Positions 44,419 to 53,770 are shown, counted from the first letter of the stretch. The stretch: DNA of 64,000 nucleotides from Arthrobacter sp. M2012083 (GCF_000281065.1 NZ_AKKK01000002.1:1-64000); one strand, 5' to 3'. Program-made: numbers and translations. The notes: generated from the letters alone by a model not told the origin.

Positions 44419-45180
44419 TTAGCCGGCCTGGTGGCGCGGCTTGATCTGGCGGCGGAGCTTTGCCACGGGAACACTTTCGCGGTGCTCGCCGGGCTTCTGT
44501 GCACGGTGGACAGCAACGATGCCGCCGCTGAGATTGCGGTACGTGATGTCCGTCCAGCCTGCATCACTGAGCCACTGGGCCAAGTGGTCCTGGTCCGGCC
44601 AGGCACGAATGGACTCGGCGAGGTACACGTAGGCATCCGGGTTGGAGGAGACTTTGGTGGCGATGGCCGGGAGCGCGCGCATCAGGTACTCGGTGTAGAG
44701 GTTGCGCCACAGCGGCACCACGGGGTGGGAGAATTCGGCGATGACCAGGCGGCCGCCGGGTTTGGTGACGCGCAGCATTTCCTCGAGGGCCTTGCGGGGC
44801 TCCACCACGTTGCGGAGGCCGAAGGAAATGGTGGAAGCGTCGAAGCTGTTGTCGGCGAACGGCAGGTTGGTGGCGTCACCGGCGATGAAGTCGATGTCCG
44901 GGCGGCGGCGCTTGCCCACTTTGAGCATGCCCAGGGAGAAGTCGCAGGCCACTACATCCACGCCTGCATCAGCGTAGGGTTCGCTGGAAGTTCCTGTGCC
45001 GGCAGCGAGGTCAAGGACCTTCTGGCCTACCTTCACATCCATGGCGTCAACCACGATCCGCCGCCAACGCCGCGTCTGCCCCATGGACAGGACATCATTG
45101 ACGACGTCGTATTTTGGGGCGACATCATCAAACATCGTCGCAACTTCGTCCGGACGCTTTTCCAAGGATGCTCGGTTCAC
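44419..45180 (-). CDS. menG: Demethylmenaquinone methyltransferase
   Basis: A 253-residue SAM-dependent methyltransferase adding the C2 methyl group in the last step of menaquinone synthesis. The SAM site is LDLAAGTGT (56-64), and [18 protein letters not shown] and [13 protein letters not shown] are UbiE/MenG signatures. It is divergent from menF across about 90 bp and precedes menJ by 28 bp. Confidence 0.93.
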   Translation of the reverse strand: MNRASLEKRPDEVATMFDDVAPKYDVVNDVLSMGQTRRWRRIVVDAMDVKVGQKVLDLAAGTGTSSEPYADAGVDVVACDFSLGMLKVGKRRRPDIDFIAGDATNLPFADNSFDASTISFGLRNVVEPRKALEEMLRVTKPGGRLVIAEFSHPVVPLWRNLYTEYLMRALPAIATKVSSNPDAYVYLAESIRAWPDQDHLAQWLSDAGWTDITYRNLSGGIVAVHRAQKPGEHRESVPVAKLRRQIKPRHQAG

Positions 45181-45271
45181 CCTGTAATTGTCTCAGACAT
45201 TCAACCGACTTTGCTGCGCTGTAGAAGTCGGCTCAGATTCTGGCTGCGCGCGGGAGTACTGTTGTTCCATC

Positions 45272-46627
45272 ATGACGAGCACGCTCCGTACCTTGACAGT
45301 CCCCCTCGATGTTGAATCATCCTCCGGGGGGCTGCCGTCGTTTCTGGTGCGGGACGACGTCCTTTGCTGGTCTCGCCGCGAGGCCGGCCTGGTGGGCTAT
45401 GGCGAGCTGACGCGCTTCAATGCCACAGGTCCCGAGAGATTCCTCGAGGCCGATATTTGGTGGCGGCACCTCATTCTTGAGGCGGAAATCACGGACCACG
45501 TTGAGGTCCCGGGCACGGGCCCTGTGGCTTTCGGCTCGTTCGCCTTCTCCAAAACCTCTCCGCACGTTTCCCGCCTGATTCTTCCCGAGCTGGTGGTTGG
45601 CATCCGCGACGGCCGCGCCTGGGCCACCCAGTTGACGTTCGACGACGGCCCCCTCACCGAAGCGGGCGTCCTCGCCTCAGTGGACCGCTGGCTCACTGAG
45701 CCGGAGCCAAACGGCGACGACTCGGCGGCAGGAGGATCCGACGTCGGACTCTCACCGGAGGCTGTTGCTGGGGACGGTTCCGCTGGATACCTCAGCCGCG
45801 GTTCCCTGAGTGAGGCCGCTTGGATGCAGGCCGTTGCCAATGGTGTGGAGGAGATTCGCGCCGGGAAGCTCGAGAAGCTTGTGCTGGCTCGCGACGTCGT
45901 GGCCAACCTCCCCGGGGGAGTGAACGCCGCGGAGGTGCTTCGTCAGCTTGCGGCGAGGTATCGCGAATGTTGGACCTACGGCGTGGACGGACTTGTGGGT
46001 GCTACGCCGGAGATGCTGATTCAGGTGGAGGGCCGCACCGCACAGGCCCGTGTGCTGGCAGGAACCTTGGATCGCCGGGATGCCGACGGCATGGACGGCT
46101 CCCCCATGGAATACGCTGAACGGGTTTTGGCCGGTTCGGAAAAGCAGCGGCACGAACACGAAATCGCCATCGATTCGCTGACACGTCAGCTGGCTCCTTT
46201 CTCGGAGGCGATGAATTCCCACAGCGAACCGTTCATTCTGGAGCTGCCCAATGTGTGGCATTTGGCCTCGGACGTGAAGGCTGAGCTGGCAGATATCGAG
46301 GGACACGTCCCCACCTGCCTGGCACTGATCAACGCTTTGCATCCCACGGCGGCGGTCTGTGGGACGCCCACGCTCATAGCTGGTGCTCTGATCCGCAAAC
46401 TCGAACATTTGGACCGCGGCCCGTACGCCGGACCGGTGGGTTGGCTGGATGCTGCAGGGAACGGTGAATGGGGTATTGCGCTCCGCGGCGCGGTCATCGA
46501 AGACGCGAACACGGTGCGCCTGTACGCGGGTTGCGGCATTGTTGAAGGCTCGCAGCCGGAGGCCGAATTGGCCGAAACGTGGGCTAAATTCCGACCAATG
46601 CTTGAAGCGCTGGGTATCAAGCGCTGA
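45272..46627 (+). CDS. menF: Isochorismate synthase
   Basis: The ATG at 45272 gives 451 residues. The C-terminal chorismate-binding domain has VLARDVV, HEHEIAIDSL, LPNVWHLASDV and VRLYAGCGIVEGSQPEAE, the metal and substrate-binding blocks of isochorismate synthases. It commits chorismate to menaquinone. A siderophore enzyme (EntC/DhbC) is the alternative, but divergent menG and nearby menD make MenF far more likely. The longer frame upstream overlaps the menG promoter region and is rejected. Confidence 0.9.
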   Translation: MTSTLRTLTVPLDVESSSGGLPSFLVRDDVLCWSRREAGLVGYGELTRFNATGPERFLEADIWWRHLILEAEITDHVEVPGTGPVAFGSFAFSKTSPHVSRLILPELVVGIRDGRAWATQLTFDDGPLTEAGVLASVDRWLTEPEPNGDDSAAGGSDVGLSPEAVAGDGSAGYLSRGSLSEAAWMQAVANGVEEIRAGKLEKLVLARDVVANLPGGVNAAEVLRQLAARYRECWTYGVDGLVGATPEMLIQVEGRTAQARVLAGTLDRRDADGMDGSPMEYAERVLAGSEKQRHEHEIAIDSLTRQLAPFSEAMNSHSEPFILELPNVWHLASDVKAELADIEGHVPTCLALINALHPTAAVCGTPTLIAGALIRKLEHLDRGPYAGPVGWLDAAGNGEWGIALRGAVIEDANTVRLYAGCGIVEGSQPEAELAETWAKFRPMLEALGIKR

Positions 46628-46785
46628 TTCCGGGATTCCAGACACGGCTGCTGCCGGGGTGGTTGATAAGTGAGTAAACTTGTTATCCAATAGTGAAACT
46701 TCGTTTCCTGTGATGCACATCTCACGTTCGGCGCTACACTAAAACCGACTCAGTTCAGCATCCACCGCAACAAAAGGTAAACAAC

Positions 46786-47583
46786 ATGCAGATCTCCCGT
46801 TCGGTTCTGTCCGGCACCAAGATTGCCGCCGTCCTGGCAGCCGGCGCCCTGGCCCTGACCGCCTGTGGTGGTTCCTCCACCCCCGCCGCCTCCTCGGAGT
46901 CGGGCCTCAAGCTCATCAACGCCGGTAAGCTCACGGTCTGCTCGGACGTTCCTTACGAGCCCTTCGAATTCCAGAAGGACGGCAAGATCGTCGGCTTCGA
47001 CATGGACATCGCCGCCGAGCTCGCCAAGGACGTCAAGGCCGAGCTCAACGTGGTGGACAGCTCCTTCGAAGCTATCGAGACCGGCACCGCGCTGACCGGT
47101 TGCGACGTCTCCATCTCCTCGATCTCCATCACAGACGTCCGCAAGAACGTCATGGACTTCTCCACTCCCTACCTGGACGACGACCTGACCCTCGTGGCCA
47201 CGTCCGCCTCCGGTATCGAGAACCTCGACGGCGCAAAGGGCAAGAAGGTGGGCGTCCAGCAGGCCACCACCGGAGCCCAGTACGCCAAGGACAAGGGAAT
47301 CGACGCCCAGCAGTTCGAAGACTCCGGCCTCCTGGTCCAGGCCCTCAAGGCCGGCACCATCGACGCCGCCGTCGGCAACCAGTCCGTCCTCGGCTACGCC
47401 ATCAAGGACGATTCCAACCTCAAGCGCGTTGAAGACTACGCAACGGGCGAGAAGCTGGGCATCTCCATCAAGAAGGGCAACACCGCCATGACGGATGCCG
47501 TGAACGCCACGCTGAAGCGCATCACCGACGACGGCACCCTGAAGAAGTTCGAGACCACCTGGTTCGGCGAAGCTACCAAGTAG
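46786..47583 (+). CDS. Glutamate/glutamine-type ABC binding lipoprotein
   Basis: A 265-residue polar amino acid binding protein with signal peptide and lipobox LTAC (Cys27). The ligand fold shows VCSDVPYEPFEFQKDGKIVGFDMD and GTALTGCDVSISSISITD, typical of family 3 binding proteins. It starts a three-gene importer. Codon usage is strongly biased to C-ending codons, suggesting high expression. A hairpin between it and the permease gene should make its mRNA more abundant. Confidence 0.9.
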   Translation: MQISRSVLSGTKIAAVLAAGALALTACGGSSTPAASSESGLKLINAGKLTVCSDVPYEPFEFQKDGKIVGFDMDIAAELAKDVKAELNVVDSSFEAIETGTALTGCDVSISSISITDVRKNVMDFSTPYLDDDLTLVATSASGIENLDGAKGKKVGVQQATTGAQYAKDKGIDAQQFEDSGLLVQALKAGTIDAAVGNQSVLGYAIKDDSNLKRVEDYATGEKLGISIKKGNTAMTDAVNATLKRITDDGTLKKFETTWFGEATK

Positions 47584-47610
47584 TCCGAGCCCGGGCTCCC
47601 CGAGATCCAC

Positions 47611-47661
47611 GCAGGCGGGCCCCGAAACGATCTGTTCAGGTCCTTTCGGGGCCCCACCTGC
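47611..47661 (+). promoter_or_regulatory. Intercistronic hairpin in the amino acid ABC operon
   Basis: An 11-bp perfect stem (47617-47627 with 47644-47654) extends across one mismatch to 47611/47661. It likely causes partial termination or protects the upstream message, giving more binding protein than permease. Confidence 0.7.
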
Positions 47662-47683
47662 GCAACATGAATGTGAGAACCCC

Positions 47684-48475
47684 ATGGCAATGACTGCACG
47701 TCAACGAGCCAAAGTCAGTTTGTACGTCCAGGCCGGAATTTTTGTTGTGGCCGTGGCCGCCGTAATTATTGCCGTGGACTGGAAGACGGTAGGCACCAGT
47801 GTCTTCAACTTCGCCAAGATCGGCCCGATGTTCCCGGACATCTTCCTGGTGGGCCTCAAGAACACTCTCATCTACACGGCCCTCGGCTTTATTGTGGGCT
47901 TGTCCGGCGGCCTGCTGCTCGCCCTGATGAAGCTCTCTTCCTTCCCGCTGTACCGCTGGCTCGCCACCGGTTACATCGAGTTCTTCCGCGGCGTTCCGGC
48001 CCTGCTGGTCTTCATCGCGTTCGGCTACGGCGTTCCCCTGGCCTTCGGAATCCAGTGGGACGTCAACATCATCGTGATGGTATCGCTGGGTATGGTCGCT
48101 GCCGCATACATCGCTGAAACCCTCCGCGCCGGCCTTCAGGCTGTGCCCAAGGGCCAGATGGAAGCCGCCCGTTCGCTGGGTATGCCGCACTGGCGGGCGA
48201 TGGTTTCCATCGTCATTCCCCAGGCGTTCAAGATCGTCCTTCCGCCGCTGACCAACGAGATCATCCTACTCACCAAGGACTCCTCGCTGATCTACGTCCT
48301 GGGCCTCACAGCCTCCCAGTACGAGCTCACCAAGTTTGGCCGTGATGGCATCTCCAGCCTCGGTGCCGGACTCACGCCGCTGCTCGTGGCGGGTGCCTTC
48401 TACCTGGTCATCACCATCCCCTTGAGCCTCCTGGCACGGAAGTTCGAAAGCCGCTCCGCGCGGACCAAGCGATAG
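47684..48475 (+). CDS. Amino acid ABC transporter permease
   Basis: A 263-residue HisM/GlnP-family permease with about five helices; the EAA loop [20 protein letters not shown] is clear, and [19 protein letters not shown] is a family block. It has a hairpin in front and is followed 11 bp later by the ATPase. It would act as a homodimer, as no second permease is encoded. Confidence 0.9.
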   Translation: MAMTARQRAKVSLYVQAGIFVVAVAAVIIAVDWKTVGTSVFNFAKIGPMFPDIFLVGLKNTLIYTALGFIVGLSGGLLLALMKLSSFPLYRWLATGYIEFFRGVPALLVFIAFGYGVPLAFGIQWDVNIIVMVSLGMVAAAYIAETLRAGLQAVPKGQMEAARSLGMPHWRAMVSIVIPQAFKIVLPPLTNEIILLTKDSSLIYVLGLTASQYELTKFGRDGISSLGAGLTPLLVAGAFYLVITIPLSLLARKFESRSARTKR

Positions 48476-48486
48476 GCAGGACAGTC

Positions 48487-49281
48487 ATGAATAACTCCAC
48501 TGGGAGCACGGCCACCGTTCGTGCCGCTGGCGTAAATATCAAGGATCTGCGCAAGTCCTACGGCAGCAACGAGGTCCTCAAAGGCATCTCGCTGACGGTG
48601 GAACCGGGCCAGGTTGTTTGCCTGATCGGACCTTCCGGCTCAGGCAAGTCCACTCTCCTTCGCTGCGTCAACCTGCTTGAGCAACCGAACGCAGGCACCA
48701 TCAACGTGGGTTCATTTGAAGCCACCGACCCCGACGTCGACCTCAACAAAATGCGTCAGAGCGTGGGAATGGTGTTCCAGCACTTCAACCTCTTCCCGCA
48801 CCTCAGCGTCCTGGAAAACTGCACCATCTCCCAGACCAAGGTCCTCAAGCGGTCCAAGTCCGAGGCTTCGGAGGTGGCACGCCGCAATCTGGAACGCGTT
48901 GGCCTGGGACACCTCGCCGACCGTTTCCCGGACCAGCTCTCCGGTGGCCAGCAGCAGCGCGTCGCCATTGCGCGTGCACTGTCCATGGACCCGCAGCTCA
49001 TGCTCTTCGATGAGCCCACGTCGGCTCTCGATCCCGAGACTGTGGGCGATGTCCTGGCCGTCATGCGCAAGCTGGCCCAGGAAGGCATGACCATGTTGGT
49101 GGTCACGCACGAGATGGGCTTCGCCCGCGAAGTTGCCGACCGCGTGGTCTTCATGGACGCAGGCGTTGTGGTGGAAGAAGGGCCGGCAGAGAACGTCATC
49201 AGCGCCCCCACCCAGCCCCGCACCAAGGAATTCCTGCGCCGCGTCCTCGACCCCACGCACATTGGTGTCGAAGAAGCCTAA
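48487..49281 (+). CDS. Amino acid ABC transporter ATPase
   Basis: A 264-residue GlnQ/HisP-type ATPase with Walker [10 protein letters not shown] (48-56), signature [15 protein letters not shown], Walker [13 protein letters not shown] and switch [16 protein letters not shown]. It completes the importer with the two upstream genes. The GACACCC repeat hairpin at 49345-49382 lies 64 bp downstream and may serve as its terminator. Confidence 0.92.
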   Translation: MNNSTGSTATVRAAGVNIKDLRKSYGSNEVLKGISLTVEPGQVVCLIGPSGSGKSTLLRCVNLLEQPNAGTINVGSFEATDPDVDLNKMRQSVGMVFQHFNLFPHLSVLENCTISQTKVLKRSKSEASEVARRNLERVGLGHLADRFPDQLSGGQQQRVAIARALSMDPQLMLFDEPTSALDPETVGDVLAVMRKLAQEGMTMLVVTHEMGFAREVADRVVFMDAGVVVEEGPAENVISAPTQPRTKEFLRRVLDPTHIGVEEA

Positions 49282-49344
49282 CGCCTTCGTTCGACGTGCT
49301 GCTTGGCGCACTGACGCCACGCATCTTCGTTCGCGCCACTGAAA

Positions 49345-49411
49345 CGGGAGGGTGACACCCATATTCGGGTGTCCCCCTCCCGTTGCCGTCTCGCCTACGA
49401 ATTTGGGTGTC
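49345..49411. repeat. GACACCC-family palindromic element, 3' side of locus B
   Basis: CGGGAGGGTGACACCC (49345-49360) and GGGTGTCCCCCTCCCG (49367-49382) pair at 15 of 16 positions around ATATTC. A third copy, CGAATTTGGGTGTC, follows at 49398-49411 and encodes the C-terminus of the locus B nuclease gene. Confidence 0.85.
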
Positions 49412-50348
49412 CTAATGAAGCACGACGGCGGCGGGGAACCCCGGCTGCCTCAAGCTCGCGTTCCAGCTTGCCGACGGACAAGTCACTCCACACCAACCGG
49501 AACACACCTCGGCCGGTGGCGCGAATGGCATTCTCGCGGTCCTTTTCTTCGATCACTGCTTGGGAAGGCGTGCGTCCCTTCAAGTACTCGGGCTTCATGT
49601 ACTTTTCGCGGCCATCGAACTCTCCGACGACTCTGGCGTCCTTCCAGTAATAGTCCGTATAGACGACCCCTACTTTCGTTCGAACTTCATGCTGCAACTC
49701 GGGAGCAGCGAAACCGGCGAGATGCATGAGTCCCCTGCAGTAGGACTCCCCCGGCGAACCCGAATTCTTAACAGCAAACTGAACAACCGCTGCCACACGC
49801 TTGGCGGCGGCCTTCGAGTACCGGGCATCAATAGCATTCAACAGCTCATCCCTCGTCACTGGTTCGCGGCGAGGTCCAAGGGATAAAAGGAAATCCATGG
49901 GAACAACAGCCTCGGCAAATGGCACGGTGGCTGCGATGTCCAATGCCGTCCTGACCCGGCTGGTCACCAGGAAACCGTTCGTTTCCTGGGCTTCCTGAGG
50001 ACCATCGCGGACATAGTGCCGCCGAACACCTGCCCTGGACCTTCCCCCTCCGGCGTAGGAGGTGAGTGCGTGAATGGGTTGTCGTCCGACGATGGTCGGA
50101 ATGCCATGAATGCTGGCCGCGGAGTGGTGCGAGAACACGGTGGCGGACGTGAATGTCTCCGCCGCCGCCTCGACCCTCAGGGCATAGCGATCCCAATTCT
50201 CCAGCAGCGCCCACTTCTGCGCGTCGACGTACACCCCATGCCTGATTCTCACGAGCTTTCCGGCCTTGGCTGCCTCTGACAATTTCCGGGAATCCCCGCC
50301 GATGAGTGACAGGTCCTTGGCGAGGATCAGTTTGGGTAGGCTCCGCAT
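49395..50348 (-). CDS. AbiEi-type winged-helix protein with PD-(D/E)XK nuclease domain (locus B)
   Basis: An ATG at 50348 (AAGG upstream) gives 317 residues; the longer frame starts inside a repeat copy at 50447. The N-terminal region has an AbiEi-like winged helix (GKLVRIRHGVYVD) and a middle FSHHSAASIHGIP block. The C-terminal domain shows PD-(D/E)XK residues: GESYCRGLM, VYTDYYW, VVGEFDGREKY and EEKDRENAIRATG, as in Vsr/DUF559-like nucleases. No AbiEii partner is present. It is distinct in sequence from the locus A protein but has the same layout. Its last codons (GHPNS-stop) lie in a flanking repeat. Function is unproven. Confidence 0.75.
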   Translation of the reverse strand: MRSLPKLILAKDLSLIGGDSRKLSEAAKAGKLVRIRHGVYVDAQKWALLENWDRYALRVEAAAETFTSATVFSHHSAASIHGIPTIVGRQPIHALTSYAGGGRSRAGVRRHYVRDGPQEAQETNGFLVTSRVRTALDIAATVPFAEAVVPMDFLLSLGPRREPVTRDELLNAIDARYSKAAAKRVAAVVQFAVKNSGSPGESYCRGLMHLAGFAAPELQHEVRTKVGVVYTDYYWKDARVVGEFDGREKYMKPEYLKGRTPSQAVIEEKDRENAIRATGRGVFRLVWSDLSVGKLERELEAAGVPRRRRASLGHPNS

Positions 50349-50442
50349 AGCACCAGCCTTCAGCTTTGCCGCTGCCTTGAGTAGGCTCTCTCCGCCGTAT
50401 GTGGAAACTCCCGATCCACCGCCGCTGCGGAGACGGACCAAT

Positions 50443-50651
50443 GACACCCGGATTCGGACGCCAGGCAGTCGGGTTCACGACTCCCAAAGTCTTAGCCGAC
50501 ACCCAAATTCACGGAGGTTACCCGAATCCGCGCAGCGTGGATCTGTATGCGCAGCGTCCGACGATCTTGGAGGCGCAAACGGATTTGGGTGTCGCAGGAG
50601 GCGGGAGTGACGGCGGGAACGGGTGTAGGGGGCGAAGCAGGGTGTCGCAGG
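50443..50651. repeat. GACACCC-family repeats, 5' side of locus B
   Basis: Between nuclease B and menD (320 bp without a gene) lie GACACCCGGATTCGG (50443-50457), GACACCCAAATTC (50498-50510), the inverse CGGATTTGGGTGTC (50580-50593) and GGGTGTCGCAGG twice (50587-50598, 50640-50651). The pair 50498/50593 bounds a 96-bp palindromic element with CGCAGCGT twice inside. Confidence 0.8.
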
Positions 50652-50669
50652 CCAGGACCGGGCCCGGAA

Positions 50670-52379
50670 CTAGCCCGCCGCCAGGACTTGGCCCACCGCG
50701 GCCGAGATCGTGTCCTTGATGCGTGCATGGAGCGCCCGCAGGCCTGCCCGGTCCACGCGCACCTCCACAATGGTGCGCCCCTTCAGCGGCGATTTGAGGG
50801 CCGCGGCGAGTTCCGCCGTCGTGCTCACCGTTTGGTGTCCGACGCCGTACGCCGCCGCGAGCGCCGCGATGTCCACTGAGTGCGGGGTGCCAAAGAGGCG
50901 CTCGACGGCGGTGCCATAGGCGCCTGAGTCCTCGACCGTCCCGTGTTCGAGGAGACTGAAGATCGCGCCGCCGAGGTCGTTGAGCACCACGATGCGGAGG
51001 TCCGGCACGGGCTCGCCGTGGCCGAGGAGCAGTCCGCCGGCGTCATGGAGGAAGGTGACGTCACCCAGGAGGACAGTGGTTTCGCGGCCGCTGCCCAGTG
51101 CGACTCCAGTGGCTGTGGCGATGGTGCCGTCGATGCCTGCGAGGCCGCGGTTCGCGTAAACCGTGGCAATGGGTTCGCTGTGAGGATGTCCGGCGAGGTC
51201 CACGTCGCGGATGCCGTTGGAGGAGCCCAGCACCAGCTGTCCACGGGAGTGCTCCCAGACGGTGGCCCCGACGGATGGCCCGGTGGCGAGGCTCTCCCCC
51301 GAGAGCACACCATCGAGGCCGTGCTGGGCGGCCGCGCCGGCGAGGAGCCAGGCGTCCAGCCATTCGGAGGATCCCCGGCCGGCGAATTCGGCGAGCTCGG
51401 GCAGGGTCTCGATGGGGGTTTCACGCCGCCGGCCAGCCTCATACCAGGCCACGGGGACGGGCTGGTAAATGGCGGATTCAACCGACTCATGTGCCAGCAG
51501 GGCCGCCACCGGTCGGGAAAGAGTGGCCCTGCCGAACAGGACCACGCGTTCGATTGGCGTCAGTGAACCTGGACCGAAGTGTGCCAACAGCACCCGGTAA
51601 GGCCCTACCGCGTTCGGGCCGAAGCGTGCGTTCGACGAAGGTTCCGCCAGCAAAGGGAGGCCATGGGCGCGGGCAAAAGCCTCGGCAACAGGGCCGGCGT
51701 CATGGCCAGCGAGGACCACGGTTCGTCGCTCAGCGAGTTGGTTGGATGCGGCCGGAAGGTCCAGGGCTTGGGGACCGGCGTCGTAATGGAACACGCTGTG
51801 TCCCGCGGTGGCCGGAAGGGCGTCGCCGTCCGCCGGTACCAAGGGATCCCGGAAGGCAAGGTTCACTTGGACAGGGCCCGGAGGGGTGTCTGCGAGGGCA
51901 CCCGTGGCCGCGTAGAGTGCGGTGGCAACAGCCTTCTGTGGATGATCTCCGGCAGGGACGTCGACGGCGAATCGCACATGCTCGCCGAAGAGGTCCAGTT
52001 GAATGGTGGTCTGGTTCGCCCCGGTTCCGTGAAGTTCTTCCGGACGGTCTGCCGAGATGACGATCACGGGGACAGCTGAATGGTTGGCTTCCATGACAGC
52101 GGGCAGGAGATTGCCCACCGCTGTACCGGAGGTGGTGACCACAGCTACCGGCGCCTCGGTGGAAAGCGCCAAGCCCAGGGCTGTGAACCCGGCGTCTCGT
52201 TCGTCGATGCGCACGTGGAGCCGCACGTGGCCTGCAGCTTCCGCTTCCGCAAGGGCGTAGGCCATGGGCGCTGAACGCGAACCCGGCGACACCACCACGT
52301 GCCGCACACCGCCGTCGAGCAGCGCTGTAACGGCGATCCGGGCGGCGCCGATGGATGTCAGAGAGTCCTGGGAAGTCAC
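50670..52379 (-). CDS. menD: SEPHCHC synthase
   Basis: A 569-residue thiamine diphosphate enzyme condensing isochorismate with the succinic semialdehyde-ThDP derived from 2-oxoglutarate. The order is Pyr domain (VSPGSRSAPMAYAL, glutamate in DERDAGFTALG), central domain and PP domain with GIDGTIATATG and VLLGDVTFLHD; all are typical of MenD. It starts with GTG. It lies apart from menF by the ABC importer and repeat locus B, and is divergent from the LacI gene. Confidence 0.93.
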   Translation of the reverse strand: MTSQDSLTSIGAARIAVTALLDGGVRHVVVSPGSRSAPMAYALAEAEAAGHVRLHVRIDERDAGFTALGLALSTEAPVAVVTTSGTAVGNLLPAVMEANHSAVPVIVISADRPEELHGTGANQTTIQLDLFGEHVRFAVDVPAGDHPQKAVATALYAATGALADTPPGPVQVNLAFRDPLVPADGDALPATAGHSVFHYDAGPQALDLPAASNQLAERRTVVLAGHDAGPVAEAFARAHGLPLLAEPSSNARFGPNAVGPYRVLLAHFGPGSLTPIERVVLFGRATLSRPVAALLAHESVESAIYQPVPVAWYEAGRRRETPIETLPELAEFAGRGSSEWLDAWLLAGAAAQHGLDGVLSGESLATGPSVGATVWEHSRGQLVLGSSNGIRDVDLAGHPHSEPIATVYANRGLAGIDGTIATATGVALGSGRETTVLLGDVTFLHDAGGLLLGHGEPVPDLRIVVLNDLGGAIFSLLEHGTVEDSGAYGTAVERLFGTPHSVDIAALAAAYGVGHQTVSTTAELAAALKSPLKGRTIVEVRVDRAGLRALHARIKDTISAAVGQVLAAG

Positions 52380-52468
52380 GGTTCCAGTCTATTGGGGACC
52401 ACTGACAGTGGATCCCGCTCCCAGAACCGAGCTAAGCGCATAGACTCGATGTCGAAGGAGATAGTCAC

Positions 52469-53560
52469 ATGGCAAAGGGTCCCACGGTCTACCACGTAGC
52501 AGAACGGGCAGGCGTCTCAATCGCCACAGTTTCGTTTACCTTTCGGCAACCGGAGAAAGTCAAGGCCTCCACTCGCGAGGCCGTGCTCGCGGCTGCCGAG
52601 GCGCTGGGTTATGTTCCCAGCGCAAGTGCCCGCGGTCTGGCCAGGGGCCGGACGGGAGCCCTCGGCCTGTTTGCCTACGACTACCTGCTGGACCCCGCAC
52701 ACGGACGGAGGGAAGAAGGCCTCGCTGATCCTGATCCCCTTTCCACCGAAAGTCTGGGCAACGAGGACCTCCGGTTGTTCCCCTTGTATGTGGACGAAGT
52801 CCAGCGCGGCGTTGAGCTGGAATGCTGGCGACGCGGCCAGGCTCTCTTCGTAGGTGGAGGCAATCCGGAAAACAATGAGGCCGTGCTGTCCGATATCGCA
52901 GGTCGAGTGGATGGGTTGGCAGTGTTTCCCCGCTCAGTCCCCAGCGAAGTTCTCGCCCGTATAGCCCGTCGGATTCCGGTAGTGGAAGTCTCGGAGAGCG
53001 AGCTTAACCGGGATCTGGACCACGTCACGGTGGACAACGCTTCCGGCATCCGGGCAATGACCGAGCATCTCCTTAGCGAGCATGGCATGACCCGGCTTAT
53101 GTTCCTTGGCGGCATGCCCTCTTCAGACAACGATCAGCGCCTCCGGGCCTTTCTTGGCACGCTCCATGACTCCGGACTGTCGCCCGCCAACGAGTCGAAG
53201 TATCCATGCGGCAGCGACGAGGGCATCGCGGAGGTCGTAGCCTCGCTCTGCAACGACGGGAATTTGCCCGACGCGATCGTCTGCGCCACCGATCAGGATG
53301 CTCTTATGGTCCTGGACTCCCTGGCTGCAGCTGGAATCAGCGTCCCCACTGAAGTCGCAGTCACGGGGTTCGACGGCATTGCAGCGGGCAGGGTGGTCCG
53401 CCCCTCCCTTACGACCGTGCGCCAGCCCATGGAACAGATGGGTCGGACCTTGGTTCGATTGCTGCTTGAACGGCTCGACCACCCTGAAAAGCCTCCGGCA
53501 GCGGTTCGCCTTCCGATTCGTCTCGTGGTCAGGGAAAGCTGCGGCTGCAAGGCGGGATAG
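52469..53560 (+). CDS. LacI-family regulator of the glucan locus
   Basis: A 363-residue repressor with an N-terminal HTH (GPTVYHVAERAGVSIATVSFTFRQPEKV) and hinge (SASARGLARGRTG), followed by a periplasmic-binding-like sugar domain with VTGFDGIAAGRVVRPSLTTVRQP. It precedes the sugar ABC importer and GH genes on the same strand; a terminator separates it from them. Two AATCAANGCGCTTAGAT operators lie before the binding-protein gene. The effector is probably an oligosaccharide from the imported substrate. Confidence 0.88.
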   Translation: MAKGPTVYHVAERAGVSIATVSFTFRQPEKVKASTREAVLAAAEALGYVPSASARGLARGRTGALGLFAYDYLLDPAHGRREEGLADPDPLSTESLGNEDLRLFPLYVDEVQRGVELECWRRGQALFVGGGNPENNEAVLSDIAGRVDGLAVFPRSVPSEVLARIARRIPVVEVSESELNRDLDHVTVDNASGIRAMTEHLLSEHGMTRLMFLGGMPSSDNDQRLRAFLGTLHDSGLSPANESKYPCGSDEGIAEVVASLCNDGNLPDAIVCATDQDALMVLDSLAAAGISVPTEVAVTGFDGIAAGRVVRPSLTTVRQPMEQMGRTLVRLLLERLDHPEKPPAAVRLPIRLVVRESCGCKAG

Positions 53561-53582
53561 GTCCGTCACTTCTATTTCCAAC

Positions 53583-53607
53583 GTCCGGCAGGGGTGACCT
53601 GCCGGAC
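53583..53607 (+). terminator. Terminator of the LacI gene
   Basis: A perfect 10-bp stem (53583-53592 with 53598-53607), 5-nt loop, followed by CTTCTTTTTTCC: a classical intrinsic terminator. Confidence 0.92.
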
Positions 53608-53650
53608 CTTCTTTTTTCCGGACACCGGGCATTACTGTTGCCAAAGTCAC

Positions 53651-53698
53651 AATCAATGCGCTTAGATTAGATTCGTTGTTGAATCAAAGCGCTTAGAT
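53651..53698. promoter_or_regulatory. Two LacI-type operators
   Basis: AATCAATGCGCTTAGAT (53651-53667) and AATCAAAGCGCTTAGAT (53682-53698) differ at one base and are 31 bp apart, three helical turns. The core AAGCGCTT of the second is a CG-centred palindrome as in LacI-family sites. They precede the ABC importer genes. Confidence 0.78.
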
Positions 53699-53770
53699 AT
53701 TGGGCCGTGGCGCCCTTCAATCCGCGCTCTGCCGACGGTGGCGGAGATGAGCGGACCCACGAAAGGAACA

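Noticed and set aside
45188..45271. Upstream extension of menF
   Set aside because: Low-complexity Cys-rich translation overlapping the menG-menF promoter; ATG 45272 fits the family start.
49345..49382. Purely an intrinsic terminator of the amino acid ABC operon
   Set aside because: It may end transcription, but its GACACCC core recurs around nuclease B, so it is primarily a member of that repeat family.
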